From contig JABMCL010002457.1 in the NCBI GenBank assembly GCA_018857735.1, positions 917,001 through 981,000 of the forward strand: a DNA stretch of 64,000 bases, in the 5' to 3' direction. Both the position numbers and the translations under genes were made by a program. The notes beneath the pieces are model-generated. The model worked only from the letters and a program-made list of their open reading frames with translations, made no database searches and had not been told where the DNA came from. Each line of letters starts with the position of its first letter. The stretch's first letter is position 1. Origin of the DNA: Alviniconcha marisindica. Lineage: Eukaryota; Mollusca; Gastropoda; Provannidae. Below are positions 1 to 14,400 of this stretch, in pieces.

Positions 1-120
1 TGTCTGCGTCAGTGCGTGTCACTAAACCAATGGCAACACCAGCAGCAGCCTCCTTGACCTTGACCCCGGCATCCATCAAGGCCAGACTGCCCCCACACAC
101 TGAGGCCATGGATGACGACC
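1..120 (-). CDS. PNPT1: PNPT1 exon 18 (partial, continues left of window)
   Basis: Encodes [19 protein letters not shown], then [19 protein letters not shown]. Acceptor TTTCAG|GGTCG at 120/121. The first ten exon bases are also a diverged copy of the end of the 42-bp unit that fills the upstream intron, so the real acceptor looks like the terminal member of the array. Confidence 0.93.
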
Positions 121-1857
121 CTGAAATGTTCAATTTACACTGACAGGTCAGCGGATGATGACCCTGAATGTTCAATTTACACTGACAGGTCAGCGGATGA
201 TGACCCTGAATGTTCAATTTACTCTGACAGGTCAGCAGATGATGACCCTGAATATTCAATTTACACTGACAGGTCTGTTGGTGCTGACCCTGAATGTTCA
301 ATTTACACTGACAGATCAGCGGATGATGACCCTGAAACGTTCAATTTACTCTGACAGGTCAGTTGATGGTGACCCTGAATGTTCAATTTACACTTGTAGG
401 TCAGTTGATGATGACCCTAAATGTTAAATTTACACTAACAGGTCAGTTGATGATGACCCTGAATGTTCAATTTACACTTGTAGGTCAGTTGATGATGATG
501 CTGAATGTTCAATTTACACTCCTAGGGCAGTTGATGATGACCCTAAATGTTCATCATCAACTGACCTAGAGTGTAAATTGAAGTAAGTAAGTAAGTAAGT
601 AAGTAAAACACTAACTTATTTACTTACTTCAATTTACACTCATAGGCCAGTTGATGATGACCAAAAATGTTCAATTTACACCTTTACGTCAGTTGATGAT
701 AACTCTTTAACATTTAACTAACACTTATACAGTTGAATGACAAGGCAACGATGACCTGAAACCTTCAACCTGCAGGTCAGTCGATCATGACCCTGAAAAT
801 GAAATATTAAACTAACATTAATTTTGTGGGTCAACTGATAATGACCTTGAAACGTTCAACTCGCATGTGTAGGTCAGTTGAGGATGAACCTCAAGCATTC
901 AAGTGACCCTTGTAGCCAACTGATGATGATTCTGAATCATTCCACTCACACTGTTGGTCTGTGGACGATGACCCTAAGACAGTGAACAAGCACCTGTAGG
1001 TCAACTGATGTTGATTCTGAATCATTCCACTCACACTCGTTGGTCTATGGATGATGACCCAAAGACAGTGAACAAGCACCAGTAGGTCAACTGATGATGA
1101 TTCTGAATCATTCCACTCACACTCGTTGGTCTATGGATGATGACCCAAAGACAGCGAACAAGCACCAGTAGGTCAACTGATGATGATTCTGAATCATTCC
1201 ACTCACACTCGTTGGTCTATGGATGATGACCCAAAGACAGCAAACAAGCACCAGTAGGTCAACTGATGATGATTCTGAATCATTCCACTCACACTCGTTG
1301 GTCTATGGATGATGACCCAAAGACAGAACAAGCACCATAGGTCAACTGATGATGATTCTGAATCATTCACTCACACTCGTTGGTCTATGGAGATGACCCA
1401 AAGACAGCAAACAAGCACCTTGGTCAACTGATATGATTCTGAATCATTCAACTCACACTCGTTGGTCTATGGATTGGATAATGACCCAAAGACAGTGAAC
1501 AAGCACCTTTAGGTCAATGGATGATGGCCTGGTAACTCAATTTATGATGACAAGCAATGATTAGTTGGTCAGTTGAGAATAAACCTCAAACATTCAACTG
1601 ACATTTGTAGTCAACATCATCAGATGCTTTTGAATTATTCAACACACACTTGTAGGTCAATTGATGATGGCCTTGTAATTCAGCATAGGATGGTGTGCAA
1701 CAATTATACAAGTTAGTTCTTGGATTCATAATAATAATTCAAGTATTTATACAAATACTCTCTTGTCCAGGACAATTCGAACCACATATATGCACACATG
1801 CACATGCACACGCACGCACACACACACACACACACACCTACATGCACGCACGCACAT

Positions 1858-1896
<39 letters not shown>

Positions 1897-4354
1897 TGTA
1901 CACACACGCGCACACACACACACACACTCAAGTATACTGACCATACATAACTCAATTTACAGCCATCTTAAACAGGTAGTAAACAGCAACTTGAGGTGGA
2001 GGAGAAAGACAGCAGTAAAGAGAGGAAACAAGGCAGGTCTACTGTTTTGGACAAAGATTCTGATGTCCGGTCAACCATACAGAGTCATCTCAGGAAAGCA
2101 TAATTACACAAGACAACCAATCAAACCAAACAAACCAATGAACAAGCAGCAGTGCAAAAAGGAACGAGAAGCTCCTTACCATTAGACTCAAGGACTTCAG
2201 ACGTCAGACGGATGGTGAACGGGCAATTGCTGGGAACAACAGCCTTTAACCCTTTCTCTGCTAGAGCTCCTGTCAACAGACAGCGCGCACACACACAAAA
2301 ATCATTCCTGTCACAACTTTAACTTCTGAAACTAAGAAAATAAATGACAAGAGGTCTTTCAGCTAGGCTATGGGTTTTTGGTTGAGTACAAAGACAGTGA
2401 CTGCAGAGGAACAAGGTTGTTAAATTATCACACACCTAAGCGAGAAACAAAGGTGCATGTCATTAAATTATCACACACCTAAACAAGAAATAACAGGGGA
2501 TGTTGTTAAATTATCACATACCTAAGCAAGAAATAACAGGGGATGTTGTTAAATTATCACACACCTAAGCAAGAAATAACAGGGGATGTTGTTAAATTAT
2601 CACATACCTAAGCAAGAAATAACAGGGGATGTTGTTAAATTATCACACCTAAACAAGAAATAACAGGGGAGTGTTAAATTATCACAACCTAAGCAAGAAA
2701 TAACAGGGGATGTTGTTAAATTATCACACAGCTAAGCAAGAAATAACAGGGGATGTTGTTAAATTATCACACACCTAAGCAAGAAACAAAGGTGATGTCA
2801 TTAAATTATCACACACCTAAACAAGAAATAACAGGGGATGTTGTTAAATTATCACACACCTAAGCAAGAAACAAAGGTGAATGTCATTAAATTATCACAT
2901 ACCTAAGCAAGAAATAACAGGGGATGTTGTTAAATTATCACACACCTAAGCAAGAAATAACAGGGGATGTTGTTAAATTATCACACACCTAAGCAAGAAA
3001 CAAAGATGAATGTCATTAAATTATCACATACCTAAACAAGAAATAACAGGGGATGTTGTTAAATTATCACACACCTAAGCAAGAAACAACGGGGAATGTT
3101 GTTAAATTATCACACACCTAAGCAAGAAACAATGGGGAATGTTGTTAAATTATCACATACCTAAGCAAGAAACAACGGGGAATATTGTTAAATTATCACA
3201 CACCTAAGCAAGAAACAACGGGGAATGTTGTTAAATTATCACATACATAAGCAAGAAATAACAGGGGATGTATTGTGCCTCAAGGGAAGCAAGACATGAT
3301 CACAACCAAAGGTAAAATCCATTTACTCAAAACCACATGGCTAAGGCTAAAGCAAGCACACACACACAAACACTGGGACACACACACACACATACATACA
3401 CACTGGGACACAGACACATACACAAACACACACAAACAAACACACACACACACACAAAGGGGCGGGGGGTGGGGGCAGATTAAGCTAGTGGCTGGCAATC
3501 CTACATCCCAACAATCAGGACCTGCACCGACCATGGCCGAATTCTCTCCTGCCAATAGCCCCTGGTCTGCCTGTCTCGTTGGTTGCATACGGTGGAAACT
3601 GAAGAAGAAAAACGAAACAGACAAAGGTAAAATACTCACTGAACCAAGAGAAAGTATGGTAAAAAAAACTCATCACATTCAAAACAAAGGTATTTTCTGC
3701 AGAGAAAAACAAACAAACAAATGAAAATGTATCTGAGCAAATGAATACTGGTGCTGTGGATAAGAGGTTTCAAACAAGATGAAGAACATCAACTGATTCC
3801 GAAAATACTGCTGACAGCTGATTCAAATGAAATACTAACCTCATAATGGAGCATGAAGTTCTTTTCTTTGATGTTTCTGAAAGACACAGTATTAAGAAAT
3901 CAAATCACAAGTATAATATGCATGTGAGCATAACACAAAAAACAGCTGATATCCCCTGAAAGCATATATGTAGTTTTATTTCTCAGATTTATTTTACAGG
4001 CACACTGAAAAACTGCTCAGTGTTAAAACGGAAAAAACAAAGACTCTGCTCAGTGTTAAAATTAAAATATATAAAAAAGACTAAGGACAAACATCACGAT
4101 GGCAACCCAAACATTTAGAATATACATAAAAAAGAAGCATTAAGATTATTATTTTTAAATAAGGACAAAGTAAAAACAACCCCAAAACAAAAACAAAAAA
4201 CAACAACAACAAAAACAACAACAAACATAAACTGGCTTCCAATAACATAAGAACAGATGAGACATTTTTCTGTCCATGTTATGAACAAGAAATTTAACTT
4301 GATATGATAGTCAGTCAGTCAGAACTATGAGCAGGCATATACCCACATACACAT

Positions 4355-4385
<31 letters not shown>

Positions 4386-7300
4386 ACAACACACACACAC
4401 ACCACACACACACACAATTGCACACACACACAGTGTAAATTGTTATTCAGTCATTTATTCCAACCCTTCAAGACAGCAAAAGCTGGGAAAGGCTGACCCT
4501 GTGGTGAGCGTCAATTGGTATTCAGTCATTCAGTCCAACCCTTCAAACAGCAAAAGCTGGGAAAAACTGACCCTGTGGCGAGCGAGATAGGATCCATCCT
4601 GGCAGCAGCCTCAGGACTGTCAAACGTCACTGTGCACAAAACCTGCCACAGAAGCAAGCAGGCCATGATGATGATGATGATGATGATGACATGATGATGA
4701 TGATGACAATGATGATGACGATGATGACGACAATGATGATGATGACAATGATGATGATGATGACTGTAGACTTGTAGAATGCTCAGTATCGATACATCCT
4801 TATATATACACAGGTCATGCTCACGGTGCAGCAGTGTTGTCAAAGAGACACAACAGAAAGAAGCAAAACCCAACGGAGACAGAAAAAATAAAACAGAAAT
4901 TAAACTTGGAGGGGGAAAGGGGGCGTCAGTCAATGCAGCAATTCAGCTGAGAACATACCCGTTTTAAGGCGTCTGCCAAAGACTGTTAATAATAATAATA
5001 GTGGAGTCTTAAAGCACCCTTTCTTGAATGAGCCCTTGGCATGCACATTTCATACTCAAGTTTAAAAAAAAAAGATAATTCTTTTGATCTGTGGGAGAGC
5101 ATTCCAGAGCCTTAGTCCAGAACTGGAGAAGGCCCTGAGGCCCAATTTGTTTCTTCATGTGCCTTCCATTGAACCACACTTGGAACGCCTTCTATTGTTC
5201 ACTACATTCTCAGTTCTTTTCCATATATATAATTTACCGTGATATAGCCTTTAAGGTAGACTGGGCATTACAATTATTGTATATATAAAAGTTAAAACTG
5301 GTGTTCTCAGTTTACCTGCTAACTCTCTCTGCACTGCTGACTTCTCTTGCTTCTTGTGGAGTTTTTTGCCTTCTTTCTTAAAAAAACCCAACGTCGCTCA
5401 TCCATGAAGGCAAAAGAGAGAGAGAAACAAGTGCCCACATTGAATTTTTATTGTGTTTATTTTTTACCTGTGTCTGTCCCCGCTGAAACAAGGCAGAGCC
5501 GTGAAGGGGCTTGAAAATGTCCACCTGGCAGTTGATGTCTCGTAACTGTTGTAAACTGCGACCATCGCACCTGTTGGAAACAAACCAGACTGTCCAACTT
5601 GCGCCCTAAGGATACTGGACACTCTGAGCACACATGAGCATACTGGACAATATGAGCACACATATGGACACTGGATAATATGAGCACATATATGGACACT
5701 GGATAATATGAGCACATATAAGGATACTGGACACTATGAGCACACATAAGGATACTGGACACTGTCCAACTTGCACCCTAAGGATACTGGACACTATGAG
5801 CGCACATGAGGATACTGGACAATATGAGCACACATAAGGATACTGGACAATATGAGCGCACATAAGGATACTGGACAATATGAACACACATAAGGATACT
5901 GGACATATGAGCACACTGGACAATATGGACACTGGACAATATGAGCACACACAAGGATACTGGACAATATGAGCACATACAAGAATACTGGACAATATGA
6001 GCACATACAAGGATAATGGACATTATGAGCAAGGATACTGGACAATATGAGCATACATAAGGATATTGGACATATGAGCACACTGGACAATATGGACACT
6101 GGACAATATGAGCGCACATAAGGACACTGGACAATATGAGCACACATAAGCATATTGGACAATATGAGCACACTGGACAATATGGACACTGGACAATATA
6201 AGCACATACAAGGATACTGGACAATATGAGCACATACAAGAATACTGGACAATATGAGCACATACAAGGATACTGGACAATATGAGCAAGGATACTGGAC
6301 AATATGAGCAACACAAGGATACTGGACAATATGAGCACATACAAGGATACTGGACATTATGAGCAAGGATACTGGACAATATGAGCAACACAAGGATACT
6401 GGACAATATGAGTACACATATGGACACTGGACAAGATGAGCACACATTAGGATACTGAGGAAGATGAGGATACTGATGCAGCTGTGCACAGGCACCTTCT
6501 TTTCCAGTTTCATTTTCAAACAATGTCACTATGCCACAATCCCACTTGGACACAAGTAAGTAAATTGGTGTTTTACGCCCAGTCAACCAGTGCGGTTATA
6601 TCAGGGCAAACTTGGACACAAAAATATAACAAATAATAATAACAGATCATTCTTAAAAAGATAGTCTTACAAACATGTACCCAAAACAGCTCAGGAAACA
6701 AGGCATGAAAGTTAACTAAAAAAAATTGATCATTCTTACAAAGACATTCTTAAAAACATGTGCTCAAAAGGACACAGGAAACAAAAACGAGAAAGTTAAC
6801 TAAAAAATAAAATTTCTTGCAATAAAGACAAATCCTAAGGAAGCTGTTACTAAAACAAAACAACAACAATAAAACATGTATCTATAAAATGACCTCCGTT
6901 CTTCATCCAGAATGAGGCTGCGGAAGACTTCCTTGGCCACGCTGCTGAAGCACTCATTCATCAGGCCTGGGTCACTGGCAGGGAAACTCTCTAGAAATTC
7001 AAACCATGAAACAAGTCAGAGGCCTGTGCGTTTTGCCTACACTGATGATGACTTGGACAACGACCAAAATGGAGCTCGGAAAAAGAAAAGAAAAAATGCC
7101 CCACTGAAACAGCAAGAATGACCATGCACCAGTCAAATGTACGAAGTTTTTTTTTTTTATAGCTGAAGCCCCTCAAAACTAACAAATGTACCACAGTTTT
7201 GAGCTGAAGCCCATCAAAACTAATAAATGTATCTGTTTTTTTCAGCTGAAGCCCATCAGAACTAACAAATGTATCTGTTTTTTTTAGCTGAAGCCCTCAC

Positions 7301-8384
7301 AAACTAACAAATGTATCTTCTTCTTTTTTTTTTAGCTGAAGCCCCTCAAAGATAACAAACGTGCCAAGTTTTTTAGATGACGCCCCTCAAAACTAATAAA
7401 TGTACCAAGTTTTTTTTAGCTGAAGCCCCTCAAAACTAACAAATGTATCTGCTAAAGCCCCCCAAAACTAACAAATGTATCAGATCTTCAGGTGAAGCCC
7501 CACAAACTAACAAAAGTATCAGGGTCTTTTCAGCTGAAGCACTTCTACCTCCAAGCTTTAGCCACACAGATCCACCCAAACTGTTGTCATAGTAACTGGC
7601 ACAAAAGAGTAACAGCACAAAAACGAACAAAACTTTTTTTCCAGGCATGTCAGTTTTTGGCACTGATATAAACACAAAAATGAGGGTTGTTTGTTTGTTT
7701 TTGTTTGTTATCCAGTCACCCGTAGGAAGAGACCTGCTGGAGTTACCAAGCTCCAAGAATCTGCTTTGAGATCCACGTCCCCTTCAGTCTTACTCCTCTA
7801 TGCCACTGTCGGAGTGTCCCCATTCTCCTGCCCTGTTATCACCCTCTGCTTCAAGACAACAGCTAATCTGAAATGCCAGCATGCTAACCCTTCCTCTGCA
7901 GGTCATGCTGTCTTCATTCCCAACACTGCCCCTTGGAGAACTTTCAGGCAAATGGGCGCTGCCATCTGGGTGTGGTACCTCCTGCTCTGTTATATCGCCC
8001 CTGCTTCAAGCCAACAGCTAATCTGAAATGCCAGCATGCATTCTTTATGCAGGTCATCCAAGCCTACTTCCCCATTTTCCCCTTGGAGATCCTTTCAGGT
8101 AACTGGGCACTGTCATCTGCACATGGTAACACTGCAGGGAGGTGACTAAACTGTGCAATTCAAATGCTGATTCTTTGGGCGTATTTGTATTCAACTGCAT
8201 GCGTTTCTGTACTGAAGTGCCAATAGATGGTTCACTGCAGCTTATCAGTGTAAATAGCAACCACGCTGCTGTTTAACAATGCAAATTTGTGCTGGATCAA
8301 AAGCATGACAACTTTTAAAAAAAATCACAAATGCTCAAGGGTGAAACGCAACTGCAAACACAAGTAATGGAAAAATGCATGCAT

Positions 8385-8445
<61 letters not shown>

Positions 8446-11400
8446 ACAGTTGGTCACCTTTTAGCTTTTCAATCACATCTGCCTTGATCTCTTGAATGGC
8501 TACGTCTCTTGAAATCTGTCATCATAAAAAATAGATATAAACTTTGCTATTTCAGTTTGTTATGTCTTTATTTATGTTTACTTAGATGGCAAAACACACT
8601 CGCCTGCATACTTGTGCACAACCATGCATCAACAGAACATTGTATATTAATCAAAAATGTAATACATTTTCATTTTGTACAGATCCTAGCCATTTTGCAC
8701 AACTGGTGTGATGACATGCATGTCCATTATCTTGTGACTACTGCCAAACAAATGTTCACCAGGGGAAAGTTTAGCTGAACTGTATCAATGCACACACCCA
8801 TTGAAGCAATTTTCTTCATTCAGAATTAGTGCAAGACAAAGATACATTTATTAAGTACTGTAGTCTATATCAAGTGGACATAAATGTGTACTGCATCACT
8901 GTTGTAACATATGCACATGGTCATGTCCACAGCATTTCTTTTTCTCTTTCAAGAATACTGCTAATATAAAATATATACTTTTAATATGTTTAACCCCTTC
9001 ACTGCCATGATGTTACTTGAAAACGAACAATAAAAGTGCAAAATTTGAGATCATTTATCCTTTTTTTCCCCTTTGGCATATGAAAGGATTTTGATCAAAA
9101 TGCACAATACTGAAATTAGATTTGTTACAGAACTGGAAAATATACTCTTTGCAGGCGTGTGTGTGCACTTCTCAGCCTGGAAGTTTTACAGGCTGGGGCA
9201 GTGAAGGGGTTAATGTTTTAAGCCAAGTTAGAAAATCCTCAGCAAATGTCTCAAAGTAACATGGGGCAAGCATGACCCCCACAGACAAATGGATACCAAA
9301 GTAACTGGGCCTGATCACAACAGCTGCCCAAAAGATCATGACTTCTCTCAATTTGGAGTTGTTGGTTTTGGATCTTCAATGTCATAAAAACTATCTGAAC
9401 CATATATTAACTTATTAAAGCAATTCATATGGCAAATGAATCCAAATCCTCTGAGCCCTGGTTTTATGGCCTTTCTGCCTACATGTTGGGGAAGAGCGCA
9501 TGCGGGCTTTTCTGAGTGCAAAGAGATCATCCTGAACTGAACTGGTAAACTGCCTAGACCTGCATTCCCTTGTCTGTACCAAGCATCAACAGTTATTACT
9601 TCATTTTAGCTTCCAATCCACAGCCTAGAGCTTATAATGAATTAAGATTTGTTTCGGGGTAGTTTTCAGTGATGCCGAAAACTCCAGATGCCTCAGAATG
9701 ACACTCGGATACCCTTCTGTATGCATGGGCCACAAGTTCTGATCCCAGTGGCAAAGAATTCCATAGCGTACCTTGTCATGACTGTCATCGAACAACACCT
9801 CACGAAGCCTCGCTGAGCTCAAGCTGTAATGGCAAAAAACGGAGGAAAGGAGAAATAAACCCAGGGAATGGATTATAAAACAACGAATAAAAATGACTAT
9901 ACGCACATGTAAACACAAGTGTAGAAAAGAAAAAAAAGAAAAATGCCTTTTAATTTTATTTTATTTTTAACTCATTCCTAAAACAGTAAACAAGGTTCCT
10001 CAGAGGCAAATGATCAATATAAGCATTCAAATGTGAATGGCAGTTTTGCATACTGCATGTTAGAGCTCTGCTGTAAATGCTAGTGCAGCCACATTATCGC
10101 TGTACTTGGTGAGCATCAGTGTTCTATAACATACATATGCCAGTCCAACGACAGATACACATACACCACTGACCTGATGCGATTACCAAATATCAGTTCT
10201 CTTCTGTGACTGTCACAATGTCAGCATTCTTCTGTCAGTGTCCAAGTGTCAAGGTATTTGTTTTTCCCAACCAAAAGACCTGCCATGTTTTGCCCTCTCG
10301 CACTGCTATCTTCCTCCGCTGTAGGCCCTTGACCTATCTATTTACGCTGTATGTAAATTGTGTGTCGTGTAAAAAATCTCAAACTGTAAATCTGAAAAGA
10401 CCTGAGAGTTACTGTAGGCAACTCAGGTTTTAGATGTACTTGCGTTATGCATTTTGAACGCTAATTAACTCCCTTGTGTGTTGATTTTGTGTGTAGTGTG
10501 CTTGTGTGTGCTGGTGCCCCTGGTACATTTTTTTGTGTGTGGTGTAAAAAATCTGAAACTGTAAATTTGAAAAGATCTGAGAGTTACTGTAGGCAACTCA
10601 GATCTTAGTTGTTGTACTTGTGTTACGTATTTCGAGTGCTAATTAACTCCCTTGTGAGTTGACTTTGTGTGTAGTGTACTCGTGTGTGCTGGTGCCCCTG
10701 TGTGGGTATGTGCATACATGTGTGTGCTTACTATGGTCTTTCCAGGCAAGCTCCTGTCTGTTAGAAACACTTCAATTATTATCAGGTCCACCCCTTTGTG
10801 AATCAGGTATTCTGGTTTCAATGTCAGCGTTGCACTAAACACACAGGTTCTGCTGCGATAAAAGATTTCAAGAGAAAACAAAGCCCCCCAACCAAATGAC
10901 TCAACCACAAAATGGACCCACAACTAATTTCAGGCAGCACACGCACCTCCTCAAAGCACTGGCCACTTCGTTCTCCAGAACAGGCAGCGGTTCAGGAAGA
11001 CACTTCTCTTGCCCTCGCTCCTGCTGGAGACGCAAGATGCTCTGGACGATGGACTGCGCCTCGCTGACCCCTTTACTGATCGCTCGCTGCAAGTCGTGCA
11101 GGAAGACCACCTCTCCAGACCCCTCCAGCATCACTGACAAAACAAAACAAAAATGTATACATATAACATAATGTGCATCAACTGTGATTAAAACCCAATC
11201 AACCAGTATGGAGCAAAAACGTTTCATTTTGAGCTGGTACCTTCCACTGGGAAATGTGTTACTTAGTATCACCTTCACATGAACTGACGTAAAATAAAAT
11301 ACTGATAAAAATCCTGTTATCATTTACTACTGCTTTTGCCTGTTACAGTACTACTGTCCAAATCTCTGCCTGCAGACTACAATAAAGAACAGTTCAAGCA

Positions 11401-14400
11401 CAGGCTCTTTGTTGCCCCTAGGATGGGTGTGACGTTATGTGTGTGTTTTAAAATACCACTTACGCTCATCACAGAACGGCTGTGGAGAAGGATGCCTAAC
11501 TACGACATCCCATCCTGCAGGACACAACACAGACAGATGTCGTCCTTCCCCAGGACCATACCAGACTGGAACAGACTGCCACAGGAGGTTGTGACAGCTG
11601 AGCCACTGGACTGTTTCAAGTCCAGACTCAACTTGCTCTTGTAAACACCAACTGAAAGTCCCCCCCCCCCCCCCCCGAGCTGTGTTGATGGACAGACCCA
11701 CCCATTTTGTGTTTCTGTGACAATGCCACGTTATGCAGAAAGTCTGCTGAAAGTGAGCCTGGGTGCATGTCTTTACCACGTCTTTGCATTGAGGTGACAA
11801 CGCCATTTTACTCAGAGAGGCCGAGGCAGTGGATTAACTCACCCACTTTGTGTTTTTGCGTTGCCGTGATGACCAGGTCAAGGACGCTGTGCTGCAGCTG
11901 TTTGCGGGTGGGGTTAATGACCACTTCTTTGTCCACGAGGCCCACACGAACAGCACCTGGGTGTGGACAACAGTGCTGCAATGACTGATCACTTTGTTTT
12001 ACAACTCCTCCCTCTTTTTTCTACTGCACTCATGTATTAACTGTTGTGTGTCTAATTGTTGGTAGATAAATTATGCCACACATACACACACACATGCATG
12101 CATACACACATGCACATACACACACATGCATGCATACACATGTACACGCATGCACATACACACACTACACAACACACACACACAACAATACACAACACAC
12201 ACAACAATACAACACACACACACACATCAATACACACACACACACACCAATACATACACACACACTGCTTACCAACAGGACCATTCCATGGTATATCAGA
12301 CAAACTGAGTGCAACAGAAGCTGAAAAAGAGAAACAGAAGTGTGCATAATATACACAGACATATGCATCACATTGGTACAGTTTTGGTTAACAGAGGCCT
12401 GTCCTTTTATGCACAAAACCTACAGCTTTCTAGTGCTGCCATACAAACACTGCATATTACATGTACTGTGTTATTAACATTACAATCATAAACCAATGCA
12501 GCGTTACTGAAGCTGTTTCACTTTTGCAATATTCAATTCCTAGTGAGATTACATTATTACCTGGAGTACCTAATCATGACAGACTAGTATACCTAATCAT
12601 GACGGACTAGTATACCTAATCATGACAGACTAGTATACCTAATCATGACAGACTAGTATACCTAATCATGACAGACTAGTATACCTAATCATGACAGCCT
12701 AGTAATCTGTTGTGAAATAAGAGTTGTCGCAGATGGGGAGAGCAGAATCATTGTTTCAATTTCTGCCTTCTACATGATCATTCTTTGTCATTTTGTGGCT
12801 GAGCTCTTCATAGCATTATACTACATCAACCATGAACAGCTCGGCGCCAAGAAATGACCAGGAGTCTGGACCTAGTTTTACCATAAATAACCCTGGAAGT
12901 CTGGTTAGGAGTGTAGTCACCTAACACTGTAACAGTCAGTCCAAAACAAAAAACAAAACTAAACATCTCAACAACAAAATTAATGTAACTGAATGTGTTC
13001 TTTTTTGCTTTAAGCCCGTTCTTAATTGGGCGAATGTTTCTTCGCGAAGCTAGTTGGAAGTATTCGGCGAAGCTAGTTGGTTCTTAATTGGGCGAACTTT
13101 TCTTCGTGAACCTAGTAGGAAGTATTCGTCGAAGCTATATATGGGGTCCAAAAAGCTTTGCTCAACATGTTCTGGAAACATTCGCCCTATTCGACGATCA
13201 TTGCCTCTGATTAGCTGAGAGCAGAGCTCTCCTGTGGATGAAGAAAAAATAAAAATAAAATGGATGACAGTGTCGCTAGGTTCTCCACTCGCTTCGGAGG
13301 GAATTTGTTTATTTGTTGACTTGTGGGAGGGCAGCCTTGTCTCAGAGACCCAGAAAGAGATAGTAGTTAGTTGAATTACCTTGTGAGGGATGATGAAAGT
13401 ATATTGACTTGACTTGAGCCTACATTTTCGATTATGCTGTCTGCTGCCGTCTGCCGCAAGTTCAGGCCGAAGCTTGCATCTCATTACAAGCCAGTTGAGA
13501 ACAAGGCAAAGTTTGGACTGTCCGAACCATGTTCGGCGAACTAAAAGTTCAATTAAGAAACAAATCATAGTTGTTCGAAATGTCCGAAGTATGTTCGGTG
13601 AACAAACATTTGCCCAGTTAAGAATGGGCTTTAAGTTTCATCTACATTAATGTCAATGTTTGTAGCACCTACTTACCAGCATTGATGCTGACGACATCAG
13701 GATCATTTGCTCCATCCATGGCCAAAACATTGCATACGAGCTGAAATCACACAGAAGGCACCAGAAACTTCATCACTTTTCATGTTTATACTGTTTACAA
13801 GGATTGAACAACAGCATCCACGGTTAAAAACTGCTTAAACAGATTCAGGTTGTGTCGTTTCTTTTGGTTAACATCTACAATTTATTAATCAAAATGATGC
13901 AGACAATGAAGAGTGTGTGTGCATGCATGCATTTATATGTGTGTGTGCCCTGCACTTTCACTTAAACAGAAATAATTATCTGCAGGGACATACATGGACT
14001 CATCATAGTCCTTGCCCCCCCACCCCCCACCCATCCAGCTACAAGTACAACAGAGCAAACCATAACCCCATACCCCTACTCCCCCCCCCCCTCCCACCAC
14101 CAAGCCAACTCAAGAAAAGCATTTCATGCATGATTTTGTCAGGTAGTAATCTAGTATTCAAACAATGGTAACAACCGTACCAGTCGTAACTTGATTAGGT
14201 AAGATTCTGCCATGAACTTACTCAAAAATACAACATGCTGTTTTAACTTTCCAACACCCCTGTGACCTTGTGATAAGGTCATGGTCATCAAAACTGGAAT
14301 GACAGTGCCAAGCTCAAAGGAGATTATCTTTGTAAATGCAAACTGTGAAAGATCTTGCTGACACGGTCTCAGAGAAATGCTTTGATTTGTGGTAAAACTA

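Noticed and set aside
2417..3272. Regular repeats considered as a CRISPR array
   Set aside because: Units are contiguous with no unique spacers, and the context is an animal intron.
5457..6586. Five overlapping minus-strand open frames of 101-241 codons
   Set aside because: They are translations of the 28-bp minisatellite; the same repeat is open in several frames, with no domain or codon preference.
11336..11479. Upstream part of the open frame containing the LINE C-terminal motif
   Set aside because: No reverse-transcriptase motifs; only the segment from about 11480 is recognisable.
13050..13568. 172-codon minus-strand open frame
   Set aside because: Lies inside the TTAA-flanked element, has no transposase motifs and no similarity I can name.
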